Program-made: the position numbers and the translations under genes | NCBI RefSeq assembly: GCF_002803075.1 | Contig: NZ_NNBK01000013.1 | Coordinates: 109,929 to 173,928 of the forward strand | From: Streptomyces sp. CB01373 | GTDB taxonomy: Bacteria > Actinomycetota > Actinomycetes > Streptomycetales > Streptomycetaceae | Direction: 5' to 3' | DNA length: 64,000 nucleotides | The notes under the pieces: model-generated | Databases searched by the model: none | Told to the model about the DNA's origin: nothing | Seen by the model: only the letters and a program-made list of their open reading frames with translations | Shown here: one piece after another, positions 1 to 7,894 of the stretch | How the letters are laid out: every line of letters starts with the position of its first letter | Numbering within the stretch: position 1 is the first letter of the stretch

Positions 1-72
1 TCGCAGATGCACGTCTCCCGGCTGCTGACCCGGACGCTGGCACAGCTGCGGGAAGGACTCATCAACGACTGA
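1..72 (+). CDS. RNA polymerase sigma factor, SigB/SigF type (C-terminal end only)
   Basis: The window opens inside a reading frame whose last 23 residues, from SQMHVSRLL to the stop at 70-72, match the end of region 4.2 of SigB/SigF/SigG-type sigma factors. Q-M-H-V-S-R is the recognition helix that reads the -35 element, and the tail RTLAQLREGL is the usual C-terminus of this group in Streptomyces. These sigma factors serve stress and sporulation regulons. The rest of the gene lies to the left, so neither its length nor a partner anti-sigma factor can be judged. Confidence 0.75.
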   Translation, partial: SQMHVSRLLTRTLAQLREGLIND

Positions 73-158
73 TCCGCACGGTCCGGCGCATCCCGCCCGG
101 CGGGGCACCGGACGCGCGTCGGGCAGCACGGCACGAAGCCGTGGTGATGCCGACTCCT

Positions 159-194
159 GGCCGCCGAGGCGCCCTTGCGGGCGCGTCGGCGGCC
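159..194. terminator. Hairpin terminator between convergent genes
   Basis: Two 16-nt arms (159-174 and 179-194) pair with one mismatch around a TTGC loop. The hairpin lies between the sigma factor gene ending at 72 and the small membrane-protein gene that ends at 275 on the other strand, so it can serve both. There is no U-run, as is usual in Streptomyces. Confidence 0.6.
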
Positions 195-274
195 GCGGTA
201 CGTCCGGGAGCCGTTTCCCGGCCTCGCACGGGGTGACAAGGCCGGCGGAGTCGTACAGAGAAGAGTGGTTCGCC

Positions 275-469
275 CTACTTGAGCGCGAGCCAGGCGACGG
301 CCGCGACGACCGCGACCAGGACGACGACACCGACGATCAGGCCGGTGCGCGGGCCGGAGGAGGCCTGCTGCTGGGTGCTCTGAGGGGGCGCATCGTCGAC
401 GAACGCGCGGAACATCTGGGTGCTGCCGGCGGGGTCGTAGTTGCCCTGCGGGCCCTGGGTGTTAGCCAT
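275..469 (-). CDS. Small single-pass membrane protein
   Basis: A 64-residue protein. A polar N-terminal half (MANTQGPQGNYDPAGSTQ onward, with a run of glutamines) is followed by one hydrophobic helix at about residues 43-63 (GLIVGVVVLVAVV) and a terminal Lys, so it should be a tail-anchored protein facing the cytoplasm. The frame is open further upstream, but the extension is a basic low-complexity peptide; the ATG at 467-469 gives a sensible protein. No known domain is recognised. It is divergent from the MarR gene and convergent with the sigma factor. Function unknown. Confidence 0.6.
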   Translation of the reverse strand: MANTQGPQGNYDPAGSTQMFRAFVDDAPPQSTQQQASSGPRTGLIVGVVVLVAVVAAVAWLALK

Positions 470-682
470 GGCCCGAGACCCTAGCGAAAACGCTGCCGCC
501 ACCCAAGCGCGGGGCCCGGCACCGCACTTGGCGGGAGCCCCGGAGAGGGGCGGTCCGACGGACTTCCGGACGTGCCTGGTGCGCATCGTGGTCCCGGACC
601 GGCGGACCACACCTCACCTGCGGATTTACATTAGCCAATACTTGCCTTTGCCAACTTTTTGCGCCACCAGGGCCCGATTTGT

Positions 683-725
683 TTGCCTGCGGCAACCAAC
701 CACCTCTACGGTTGCCCCGAGCAAC
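683..725. promoter_or_regulatory. Putative MarR operators
   Basis: Two inverted repeats lie just upstream of the MarR start codon: TTGCC-TGC-GGCAA at 683-695 and GTTGC-CCCGA-GCAAC at 711-725. They share the half-site GTTGC/TTGCC. MarR proteins bind such short palindromes and usually repress their own operon, so these are candidate autoregulatory sites controlling the regulator and the exporter behind it. No footprint data exist here. Confidence 0.5.
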
Positions 726-742
726 GAATTCGGGGAGGTGTG

Positions 743-1237
743 ATGGCCGAGCAGGCGCAGTACGAAGAACTTGCGCGTCAGCTCAGTGCCGTCGGTGCCG
801 TGAAACGGGACATGGGGCGGATACTGCCGCCCCACTGCCCGGCCGGCTCGGCCGCCGTGCTGACCCTTCTCGGCCGCCACGGGGACATGCGCATGAGCAA
901 GCTCGCCGAGCTGCTCGCCGTGGACATGTCGGTGACCAGCCGGCATGTCGCGCACGTCGCCGCGCGCGGCTGGATCGACCGGATCCCGGACCCCGCGGAC
1001 AAGCGTTCGCGCATCCTGCGCCTGACGCCCGCGGGCCTCGACCAGCTCGACGAGCTGACCCGGCGGAGCACCCGCCTGCTCAGCGAGCGGCTGAGCGACT
1101 GGACCGACGACGAGGTCGGCCAGCTGATCCGGCTGATGACGCGCCTGCGCGACAGCTTCGGCGACTGCCGTTCCGCTCCGGCCCGGATCCCCGCGCCCGT
1201 TGCCCCCGACACCACCCGTACACCCGCAAGCACGTAA
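743..1237 (+). CDS. MarR-family transcriptional regulator
   Basis: A 164-residue regulator with the MarR winged-helix fold: helices around 'VLTLLGRHGDMRMSKLAELL', the recognition helix near 'DMSVTSRHVAHVAARGW', and the wing 'PADKRSRILRLTP'. The ATG at 743 follows GGGGAGGTG at a good distance; the longer open frame upstream crosses the operator region and was not used. It lies 14 nt upstream of the exporter gene, so the two are probably one transcript. By family precedent it is a repressor released by a small phenolic or drug-like ligand that the exporter may pump out; the ligand is unknown. Confidence 0.85.
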   Translation: MAEQAQYEELARQLSAVGAVKRDMGRILPPHCPAGSAAVLTLLGRHGDMRMSKLAELLAVDMSVTSRHVAHVAARGWIDRIPDPADKRSRILRLTPAGLDQLDELTRRSTRLLSERLSDWTDDEVGQLIRLMTRLRDSFGDCRSAPARIPAPVAPDTTRTPAST

Positions 1238-1251
1238 GAAAAAGGAAGCCC

Positions 1252-3822
1252 ATGGCAACGACCACACCAGCCGGTGTGCGGGCTCACGCCAAGCACGGGG
1301 GAGGCTCCTCCGGCAGCGCTCCGATGACGCACCGGCAGATCATGGAGGCGCTCTCCGGGCTGCTGCTCGGCATGTTCGTGGCGATCCTGTCGTCCACGAT
1401 CGTCTCCAACGCGCTGCCGCACATCATCGGTGACCTCGGCGGCGGCCAGTCCGCCTACACCTGGGTGGTCACCGCCGCCCTGCTGTCGATGACCGCGGCC
1501 ACTCCCCTGTGGGGCAAGCTCGCCGACCTCTACAGCAAGAAGGCGCTCGTCCAGATAGCGCTCGTCATCTTCGTCCTGGCGTCGGCCTGCGCGGGCCTGT
1601 CGCAGAACCCGGGCATGCTGATCGCCTGCCGTGTGGTGCAGGGCATAGGCACCGGCGGTCTGTCCGCCCTCGCCCAGATCGTCATGGCCGCGATGATCTC
1701 GCCCCGCGAGCGCGGCCGTTACTCCGGCTACCTCGGCGCCACCTTCGCCGTGGCCACCGTCGGCGGCCCGCTGCTCGGCGGTGTCATCACCGACACCTCC
1801 TGGCTCGGCTGGCGCTGGTGCTTCTACGTCGGTGTGCCCTTCGCGGTCATCGCGCTGATCGTCCTGCAGAAGACCCTGCACCTGCCCGTGGTGAAGCGGG
1901 AGGTCAAGGTCGACTGGGGCGGCGCGTCCCTGATCTCCGCCGCCGTGTCGCTGCTGCTGATCTGGGTCACCTTCGCCGGTGACAAGTACGCGTGGCTGTC
2001 CTGGCAGACGTACGCGATGGTGGCCGGTTCGATCGTCCTCGGCCTGCTGTTCGTGCTCGTCGAGGCGAAGGCGAGCCAGCCGATCATCCCGCTGCGCCTG
2101 TTCCGCAACCGCACCATCACGCTGGCGTCGCTCGCCTCGCTGTTCGTCGGTGTCGCGATGTTCAGCGGCACCGTGTTCTTCAGCCAGTACTTCCAGCTCG
2201 CCCGGGACAAGTCCCCGACGATGTCGGGCGTCATGACCATCCCGATGATCGGCGGTCTGTTCGTCTCCTCCACCCTCTCCGGGCAGTTCATCACCCGTAC
2301 CGGCCGGTGGAAGGGCTGGCTGGTCAGCGGTGGCGTGCTGGTGACGGCGGGTCTCGGCCTGCTCGGCACCATCCGCTACGACACGGAGTACTGGAAGACG
2401 GCCGTCTTCATGGCCCTGCTGGGTCTCGGCATCGGCATGATGATGCAGAACCTGGTGCTGTGCACGCAGAACCAGGTCGCCCCGAGCGACCTCGGCTCGG
2501 CCAGCTCCACGGTCACCTTCTTCCGTTCCCTCGGCGGTGCGGTCGGCGTCTCCGCGCTCGGCGCGGTGATGGCCCACCGGATCACCGACTACGTCAAGGA
2601 CGGCCTGGCCGACCTCAGCCCGAAGTACGCGGCCTCCATGTCCGCCTCCGGCTCGAGTGACACCATCCCGGACATGAACGCCCTGCCCAAGCCGCTGCGC
2701 ACGGTCATGGAGAGCGCCTACGGGCACGGCATCGCCGACATCTTCCTGATCGCCGCCGCGCTGGCGGCGGTGGCCTTCCTGATCACGCTGTTCATCAAGG
2801 AGGTCCCGCTGCGGACCAAGGGCGGGCTGGCGCAGACCGCCGAGGCCGAGTCCGCGCCGCTCGACCCGGCCGCCGCCCCCGTCGTCGCCGAGGCCCTGCC
2901 CTCCGAGGCCGCGGCCGGTTCCGCCGGGGAGCGGGTGCCCAGCTGGGCGATGGCCGCCTCCCCCGCCGAGGGCGCCGGGAACGGTCCCGAGGGCACGCAG
3001 CACCTGGCCGCGGTCGCCACGGTGGCGCCCGGTGTGCCGGGTGCCGGTGCCGGTGCCGGCGGCGGGATTCCGGTGCACGGCTTCGTCCGGGGCGTGGAGA
3101 GCGCGCCGGTGCCGCAGGCCGCGGTCACGCTGATCTCGCTGGCGGGCCGCCAGCTCGGCCGGTCGGTCGCGCAGGCCGACGGCGCCTACGCGGTGGACGC
3201 GCCGGGCGCGGGCTCGTACGTCCTGATCGCCTCCGCCGACGGCTTCCAGCCGCAGGCCTCCACCGTGGTCGTGAGTGGCGAGCCGGTGGCGTACGACATC
3301 CTGCTCAGCGGCACCAGCGGGCTGGGCGGTGTGGTCCGCGCCGCCGGGTCCGGGCTGCCGGTGCAGGACGCCATGGTGATCGTCACCGATGTCCGCGGCG
3401 ACCTGCTGGCCACCGGGACCACCGGGGAGAGCGGCGAGTTCTCCTTCGCCGAGCTGGTGCCGGGCGCGGTGACCGTCGCGGTGAACGCCGCCGGGTACCG
3501 GCCGCGCGCGCTGCCGGTCGAGGTCGGCGGCACCGGGGTCACCCGGGTCGAGATCGGCCTGGAGGCCGGGGCGCAACTCCAGGGCGTGGTCCGCGCTCCG
3601 CACGGGCCCCTCGCGGACGCCAGGGTGACCCTGGTCGACGCGGCGGGCAACGTGGTCGGCACGTCCACCACCGGCGCGGACGGGGCGTACGCCTTCACCG
3701 ATCTGAACGGCGGTGACTACACCGTCATCGCGACGGGCTACCCGCCCGTGGCGACCGCCCTCACGGTCACCGGCCGCGGTGTCGACGACCACGACATCGA
3801 GCTCGCCCACCCCGGCGAGTAG
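1252..3822 (+). CDS. DHA2-type MFS exporter with a C-terminal tail of carboxypeptidase-regulatory-like repeats
   Basis: 856 residues. Residues ~25-524 form a 14-helix DHA2/EmrB-type drug:proton antiporter (loop motif 'GKLADLYSKK', 'GWRWCFYVGVPF' in the middle, final helix ending near 'LFIKEVPLRTKG'). This is followed by an Ala/Pro-rich linker and, from ~605 to the end, three ~85-residue beta-sandwich repeats of the carboxypeptidase-regulatory/prealbumin-like type, each carrying 'G-x-Y/F-x-F/V' and 'A-x-G-Y/F' signatures. Ordinary DHA2 exporters are about 500 residues, so the tail is an added module; with 14 helices it should be cytoplasmic. It lies 14 nt behind the MarR gene and ahead of a YceI gene with the same repeat type. 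Start ATG at 1252 after AAAAAGGAAG. The substrate is unknown. Confidence 0.85.
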   Translation: MATTTPAGVRAHAKHGGGSSGSAPMTHRQIMEALSGLLLGMFVAILSSTIVSNALPHIIGDLGGGQSAYTWVVTAALLSMTAATPLWGKLADLYSKKALVQIALVIFVLASACAGLSQNPGMLIACRVVQGIGTGGLSALAQIVMAAMISPRERGRYSGYLGATFAVATVGGPLLGGVITDTSWLGWRWCFYVGVPFAVIALIVLQKTLHLPVVKREVKVDWGGASLISAAVSLLLIWVTFAGDKYAWLSWQTYAMVAGSIVLGLLFVLVEAKASQPIIPLRLFRNRTITLASLASLFVGVAMFSGTVFFSQYFQLARDKSPTMSGVMTIPMIGGLFVSSTLSGQFITRTGRWKGWLVSGGVLVTAGLGLLGTIRYDTEYWKTAVFMALLGLGIGMMMQNLVLCTQNQVAPSDLGSASSTVTFFRSLGGAVGVSALGAVMAHRITDYVKDGLADLSPKYAASMSASGSSDTIPDMNALPKPLRTVMESAYGHGIADIFLIAAALAAVAFLITLFIKEVPLRTKGGLAQTAEAESAPLDPAAAPVVAEALPSEAAAGSAGERVPSWAMAASPAEGAGNGPEGTQHLAAVATVAPGVPGAGAGAGGGIPVHGFVRGVESAPVPQAAVTLISLAGRQLGRSVAQADGAYAVDAPGAGSYVLIASADGFQPQASTVVVSGEPVAYDILLSGTSGLGGVVRAAGSGLPVQDAMVIVTDVRGDLLATGTTGESGEFSFAELVPGAVTVAVNAAGYRPRALPVEVGGTGVTRVEIGLEAGAQLQGVVRAPHGPLADARVTLVDAAGNVVGTSTTGADGAYAFTDLNGGDYTVIATGYPPVATALTVTGRGVDDHDIELAHPGE

Positions 3823-3968
3823 CCCCGGGCCAGGGTGCCCATGAGGCCCGGGCGGGATCCCGGGTCACGGTCCGGCCCGTGGCGGGGCGCGCTCCGAGGG
3901 GAGTCGCGCCGCGCCGCGGGCCGGTCGCTTTCCGACCATTTTGCAAGGCTGCGCAGGGAGAAAACGGG

Positions 3969-4790
3969 ATGGGACTGACCGCGAGGATCCGCACCCGGGA
4001 CGGATGGGCCGTGTCGCACGCGGTCGTCACGATGACCGACATGACGGGCACACAGGTGCTGCGGGCCGAGGCCGACGCGGAGGGCGCCGTACGGGACACG
4101 ACGGCGCTGGCACCGGGCGCGTACACGGTCATCGTCACGGCGGTCGGGTACGCGCCCGCGGCCTCCAGCGCGATCGTCACCGCGAGCGGCCGGGCCGAGG
4201 TCGGCGCGGTGACGCTGGCCCGGCAGGGCGGCGCCGAACTGCCCCCGCCGGGGCCGTGGACCATCGACCCGGCGCACTCCTCGGTCGCCGCGATCGCCCA
4301 GCACCTGGGGATCTCCAGCGTGCGCGGCCGGTTCACGGACTTCGCCGGCACCGTCGAGATCGCCCCCGACGACGTCACCAGGTCCCGGGTGGAGGCGGTC
4401 ATCCGCGCCGGCTCCATCGACACCGGCAACGACATGCGCGACGGCCACCTGAAGTCCCCGGACTTCCTGGACGTCGAGCGGCATCCGCAGATCATCTACT
4501 GCTCCACCGGTGTGACCGCCGCCGGCTCCGACCGCTGGACCGTCCACGGCGAGCTGGGCATGCGCGGCGTGGTCCGCCCGGTCGACCTCGACCTCGCGTA
4601 CCTCGGCACCGGCGCCGACCCCTGGGGCGGCACCCGCGCCGCCTTCCGCGCGACGACCGAGCTGCGCCGCGAGGACTTCGCCATGAACTACAACCAGGTC
4701 CTCCAGGCCGGTATCGCGGCCATCGGCACCACCCTGAGGGTCGAACTGGACATCCAGGCGGTCCAGGGCACCGCGCTCCCCGCGGCGTAG
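3969..4790 (+). CDS. YceI-domain protein with N-terminal carboxypeptidase-regulatory-like domain
   Basis: 273 residues. Residues 1-80 are one carboxypeptidase-regulatory-like repeat ('GLTARIRTRDGWAVSHA ... AGYTVIV'-type strands, 'VGYAPAASS'), related to those in the tail of the exporter just upstream. Residues ~92-268 are a YceI domain ('WTIDPAHSSV', 'VRGRFTDFAGTVEI', 'DVERHPQI', 'GELGMRGVVRPV'), a lipocalin-like barrel that binds polyisoprenoid or quinone-like lipids. Most YceI proteins carry a signal peptide, but none is visible here, so it is probably cytoplasmic. ATG at 3969 follows AGGGAG. It probably works with the exporter, for example by handing on a hydrophobic ligand; that is inference from shared domains and position only. 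Confidence 0.8.
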   Translation: MGLTARIRTRDGWAVSHAVVTMTDMTGTQVLRAEADAEGAVRDTTALAPGAYTVIVTAVGYAPAASSAIVTASGRAEVGAVTLARQGGAELPPPGPWTIDPAHSSVAAIAQHLGISSVRGRFTDFAGTVEIAPDDVTRSRVEAVIRAGSIDTGNDMRDGHLKSPDFLDVERHPQIIYCSTGVTAAGSDRWTVHGELGMRGVVRPVDLDLAYLGTGADPWGGTRAAFRATTELRREDFAMNYNQVLQAGIAAIGTTLRVELDIQAVQGTALPAA

Positions 4791-4821
4791 TCGGCGTGGT
4801 GCACCGGACCCTCGGCCCGCC

Positions 4822-5532
4822 CTACCGGCCGCCCGACGGGGGGCGGCCCGGGTCCGTGACGCGGGAGACCAGGTCGGCGGCCAGGTCGCGGAGCTTGGTG
4901 TTGCGGTGCTGGGAGATACGGCGCAGCCGCTCCAGGGCCCTGCCCGCGTCGACCCGTTCCCGGGCCATCAGAACGCCGATCGCCTGGTCGATGACGCTGC
5001 GGGACAGCAGCGCCGTGCGCACGTCGGGCACGGCGGCCCGGTCGCGTTCGAGGCGCAGGGCGAGGTCGACGGCGTCCGCGGCGCGGGCGGCGAAGGCACG
5101 GGCCTTGTGCCGGCCCGCCCGGAGCGCGCCGGGCTCGGCGCCGTAGAAGTTGATCGCGGCGCCCGTCTCACCGGTCACGACGAGCGGGAGCGCCAGTACG
5201 CACCGCACCCCGACGGACAGCGCGTACGGCGTGTACGCGGGCCAGCGGGTCTCGGCGGCCAGGTCGGGCGCGTACTGCTCGACCGCGGTCTCGGCGGCGG
5301 TGACGCACGGGCCGTCACTGTTCTCGTACTGGCGCAGGTCGAGGCCGCCTGGCAGGCCGCCGCTGCCCGCCAGGGTCAGCAGCCGGTCGTCGCGGCGGAC
5401 GGTGATGCTGCACGCGGCGGCGCCGGGCACGTCCTCGACCGCACGGTCGGTCAGATCACGCAGCAGCGTGTCGAGACCGCCGCTGCGTACGATCGCCCGC
5501 TCCAGCGGGTCAGGGGTCGTCTCGGGGCTCAT
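4822..5532 (-). CDS. GAF-ANTAR domain protein (first of two)
   Basis: 236 residues. A GAF-like sensor domain occupies about residues 15-160 ('GPCVTAAETAV', 'VRCVLALPLVV', 'GAINFYGAEPGA'). An ANTAR RNA-binding helix bundle follows at about 165-225 ('SRSVIDQAIGVLMARERVDAGRALERLRRISQHRN'), with the alanine/leucine spacing of ANTAR. Such proteins act as antiterminators by binding paired hairpins in nascent RNA; the GAF ligand is unknown. It lies 43 nt downstream of a second protein of the same architecture on the same strand, so co-transcription is likely, and it converges on the YceI gene. The target transcripts are not evident in the window. Confidence 0.85.
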   Translation of the reverse strand: MSPETTPDPLERAIVRSGGLDTLLRDLTDRAVEDVPGAAACSITVRRDDRLLTLAGSGGLPGGLDLRQYENSDGPCVTAAETAVEQYAPDLAAETRWPAYTPYALSVGVRCVLALPLVVTGETGAAINFYGAEPGALRAGRHKARAFAARAADAVDLALRLERDRAAVPDVRTALLSRSVIDQAIGVLMARERVDAGRALERLRRISQHRNTKLRDLAADLVSRVTDPGRPPSGGR

Positions 5533-5575
5533 GGGGTTGCGTGTGTCCCCCTGTCGCCGATCAACTCATGGTCGT

Positions 5576-6298
5576 TCATGTGGCGTTGTTCGCATCGACG
5601 ATCCGGCGGGCGAGGTCGCGCAGCTTGACGTTCTCCCGCTGCGAGGCGCGCACCAGGCTGTCGAAGGCCTCCGCCGCGTCGATGTTCAGCCGCTCCATGA
5701 GGATCCCGGTGGCCTGGCCGATCAGGTCCCTGGTGCGCATCGCCTCGGTGAGCTGCTCGCGCACGGTCACCGAGTCCAGGGCGAGGCTGACGTGCGCGGT
5801 GAACAGCCGTCCGACGCGCGTCGCGGCGTCGTCGAAGACGCCCGGCTTGCGGGCGTAGACGGTGAGCACGGTCAGCCGCCGCTTGTCGGCGCGCAGCCGC
5901 AGCGCGAGCGCGGAGCGCAGGCCCAGACCGGCCAGCGACGCGCCGCCGTCCTCCGTCTCACTGTCCGCCAGCTGTACGACAGGCGCATGCCACAGGTGGT
6001 CCCAGTACGGCTCCGGGCCGCCCCCGTCACCGGACGCCTCGGCGGTGCGCACGACCTCGTCGGTCCAGGCGACCGCACTGCGGCCGCTGCCGCGCTCCAG
6101 CACCGAGATGCCCGCGTGCTCGGCGCCCGGCAGCAGGCCCACGGCGAGCCGTACGGCGGCTCGCATGGTGCTGTGCGGGGTGGCGGTGTCGTGGAGTTGC
6201 TGAGCCGCCGTCGTCAGGGCTTCGGCCAGCTCAAGATCCCCCGGAAAACGGGGCAATTCAGAAAAGTCGGACGCAGGCACCACGAACCTCTTCGGCAT
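5576..6298 (-). CDS. GAF-ANTAR domain protein (second of two)
   Basis: 240 residues from MPKRFVVPASDF. The GAF domain ('AVRLAVGLLPGAEHAGISVLER', 'GLRSALALRLRADKRRLTVLTVYA') is followed by an ANTAR domain at about residues 175-235 ('TRDLIGQATGILMERLNIDAAEAFDSLVRASQREN'). It has the same domain order as its downstream neighbour but is clearly diverged, so this is an old duplication rather than a recent one. The frame remains open upstream and other ATG codons exist; none has a convincing ribosome-binding site, so the start is uncertain. Expected role: ligand- or stress-dependent transcription antitermination. Confidence 0.8.
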   Translation of the reverse strand: MPKRFVVPASDFSELPRFPGDLELAEALTTAAQQLHDTATPHSTMRAAVRLAVGLLPGAEHAGISVLERGSGRSAVAWTDEVVRTAEASGDGGGPEPYWDHLWHAPVVQLADSETEDGGASLAGLGLRSALALRLRADKRRLTVLTVYARKPGVFDDAATRVGRLFTAHVSLALDSVTVREQLTEAMRTRDLIGQATGILMERLNIDAAEAFDSLVRASQRENVKLRDLARRIVDANNAT

Positions 6299-6477
6299 GC
6301 ACGGCCAAACGGCCATGCGCAGGAGAGCTCCGCAGCACATTCCCGACTGCGAGCACAGGACGAACAGAACTTTATCTCGTCCCACCCAGCAGGTTCCGCC
6401 TGGTTGACGGTCGGCCTCCGCCCCGCGAACCGGCGTCGCAGCCGCCGTCGGCGCAGGGCAGCGCCTAGGCTGCGGGC

Positions 6478-6951
6478 ATGGCACCGGACATCGCGACCAA
6501 CACCCGCGTCTCGCTGGATGAGCTGCTGGACTTCGTACGACCCCGCCACCGCGCCCTGCTGCTGACCCGGCGCTCCGACGGCAGCCCGCAGGCCTCACCG
6601 CTGACCTGCGGAGTCGACGACTCGGGGCGGATCGTGGTCTCCACCTATCCGAAGCGGGCCAAGACCCGCAACGCCAAGCGGGACGAACGGGTCGGCATCG
6701 TCGTGCTGAGCGACGAGTGGAACGGACCGTGGGTGCAGATCGACGGAACGGCCGAGGTGATCGACGCGCCGGACTCCGTGGAACCCCTGGTGGAGTACTA
6801 CCGCAACATCGCGGGCGAGCACCCGGACTGGGACGAGTACCGGGAGGCGATGGTCCGGCAGGACAAGTCGATCATCCGGATCACTCCACGGCGCTGGGGC
6901 CCTGTGGCGACGGGCGGGTTCCCGGCCCGGCTCGCGCCGGGCGACGCCTAG
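6478..6951 (+). CDS. PPOX-class F420-dependent oxidoreductase
   Basis: 157 residues with the split-barrel fold of pyridoxamine-5'-phosphate-oxidase-like proteins: 'RALLLTRRSDGSPQASPLTCGVDD', 'IVVSTYPKRAKTRNAKRDERVGIVVLSD' and 'WVQIDGTAEVIDAP' are typical of the F420-binding (FDOR-B) branch common in actinobacteria. The substrate cannot be told from sequence. A TAGGCT -10 element at 6466-6471 lies 6 nt before the ATG, so the mRNA is probably leaderless. The stop codon directly abuts the stop of the convergent TetR gene with no intervening bases. Confidence 0.8.
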   Translation: MAPDIATNTRVSLDELLDFVRPRHRALLLTRRSDGSPQASPLTCGVDDSGRIVVSTYPKRAKTRNAKRDERVGIVVLSDEWNGPWVQIDGTAEVIDAPDSVEPLVEYYRNIAGEHPDWDEYREAMVRQDKSIIRITPRRWGPVATGGFPARLAPGDA

Positions 6952-7716
6952 TCAGCCGCGGGCGACCATCGCCTCGATGCCGGCGACCAGCAGGTCCAGG
7001 GCGAAGGCGAAGTCGCGGTCCAGCATCTCCGCGACCGTGTCGCCGCCGCGGGCCGCCATGAGGATCGCCGACTCCCGGAGCACCTCCGCGGCGTCCGGGG
7101 CGCGGGTCGCCGCGCTCATCGCGTGCCGGAAGTAGTCGTCCGGGGGCATGCCCGCCTCGGCGCAGCGGGCCACGAAGTGGCCCTCGATCGTGCCGTAGCC
7201 GTACACGAACTGGAGGACGGCGGAGATCGCCCCGGTCAGCCGCTGCTCGGGCAGCCCGGTACGGCGGATGATCCGCTGCACCGTGCCCGAGAAGGCGAGC
7301 GAGTTCGGGCCGATGTTGAGGAACGTCCCGGCGAGCGGCGACAGCCAGGGGTGGCGCACAAGCAGCGCCCGGTACTCGGCGGCGAGCCGGCGCAACTGCT
7401 CGCGCCAGTCCGCCTCCTCGTCCGGCTCGGGCAGCCGCAGCTCGCCGAAGGCGGCGTCGAGGGCGAGTTCGAGCAGGTCGTCCTTGGTGTCGACGTACCA
7501 GTACACGGACATCGCCGTCACGTTCAGCTCGGCGGCGAGCCGGCGCATCGAGAACTTCGCCAGCCCCTCAGCGTCCAGCAGCCGCACCGTGGCCTCGGTG
7601 ATCCGCTCCCGGTCGAGACCGGACGGCTGCCCGCCGCGCCCACCGCGGGGCGCCTTGCCCTCCAGCCAGACGCTGGTCCGCGCCGCGCCCTTGGCCCCCT
7701 GGGCTGCCTTCACCAT
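6952..7716 (-). CDS. TetR-family regulator (TetR/ActR C-terminal type)
   Basis: 254 residues. The helix-turn-helix lies at about 37-85 ('LDRERITEATVRLLDAEGLAKFSMRRLAAELNVTAMSVYWYVDTKDDLLELALD'), preceded by a basic, Gly-rich N-terminal extension. The ligand domain resembles the TetR_C class found with tetracycline- and polyketide-type exporters. It lies 178 nt downstream of a DHA2 exporter on the same strand. That exporter has a perfect palindrome at its start (9387-9401), the probable operator, so this protein should repress the exporter and, through read-through, itself. The ligand is unknown. Confidence 0.85.
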   Translation of the reverse strand: MVKAAQGAKGAARTSVWLEGKAPRGGRGGQPSGLDRERITEATVRLLDAEGLAKFSMRRLAAELNVTAMSVYWYVDTKDDLLELALDAAFGELRLPEPDEEADWREQLRRLAAEYRALLVRHPWLSPLAGTFLNIGPNSLAFSGTVQRIIRRTGLPEQRLTGAISAVLQFVYGYGTIEGHFVARCAEAGMPPDDYFRHAMSAATRAPDAAEVLRESAILMAARGGDTVAEMLDRDFAFALDLLVAGIEAMVARG

Positions 7717-7809
7717 GGCGCACCTTCCTCGACTCCTGAACCGCCGGCCGTACCGACGCGCCCGCGGGGCGCGCGGGGCGGTGCCGCACGAGAGAGGCCC
7801 CAGGGCCGC

Positions 7810-7884
7810 TCGTTTGGATCACGCCGGGCTCGCGGGCCCTGGCACCGCGCCCTGATCCGGCCTGATCCGGCCTGATCCAAACGA
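7810..7884. repeat. 12-bp inverted repeat with nested direct repeats between exporter and tetR
   Basis: TCGTTTGGATCA (7810-7821) is repeated exactly as its reverse complement at 7873-7884. Between the arms, CCTGATCCGG occurs twice in tandem and a third partial copy leads into the right arm. It lies between the exporter stop (7895) and the tetR start (7716). It could be operator half-sites for the regulator or a weak terminator stem with a 51-nt loop. Confidence 0.5.
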
Positions 7885-7894
7885 AAGACCCTGA

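Noticed and set aside
626..3810. Long minus-strand frames opposite the MarR and exporter genes
   Set aside because: They are His/Asp/Gly/Arg-rich shadows of a clearly transmembrane protein coded on the plus strand.
5150..6565. Long plus-strand frame opposite the two ANTAR genes
   Set aside because: Composition and lack of domains mark it as an antisense shadow of the GAF-ANTAR genes.
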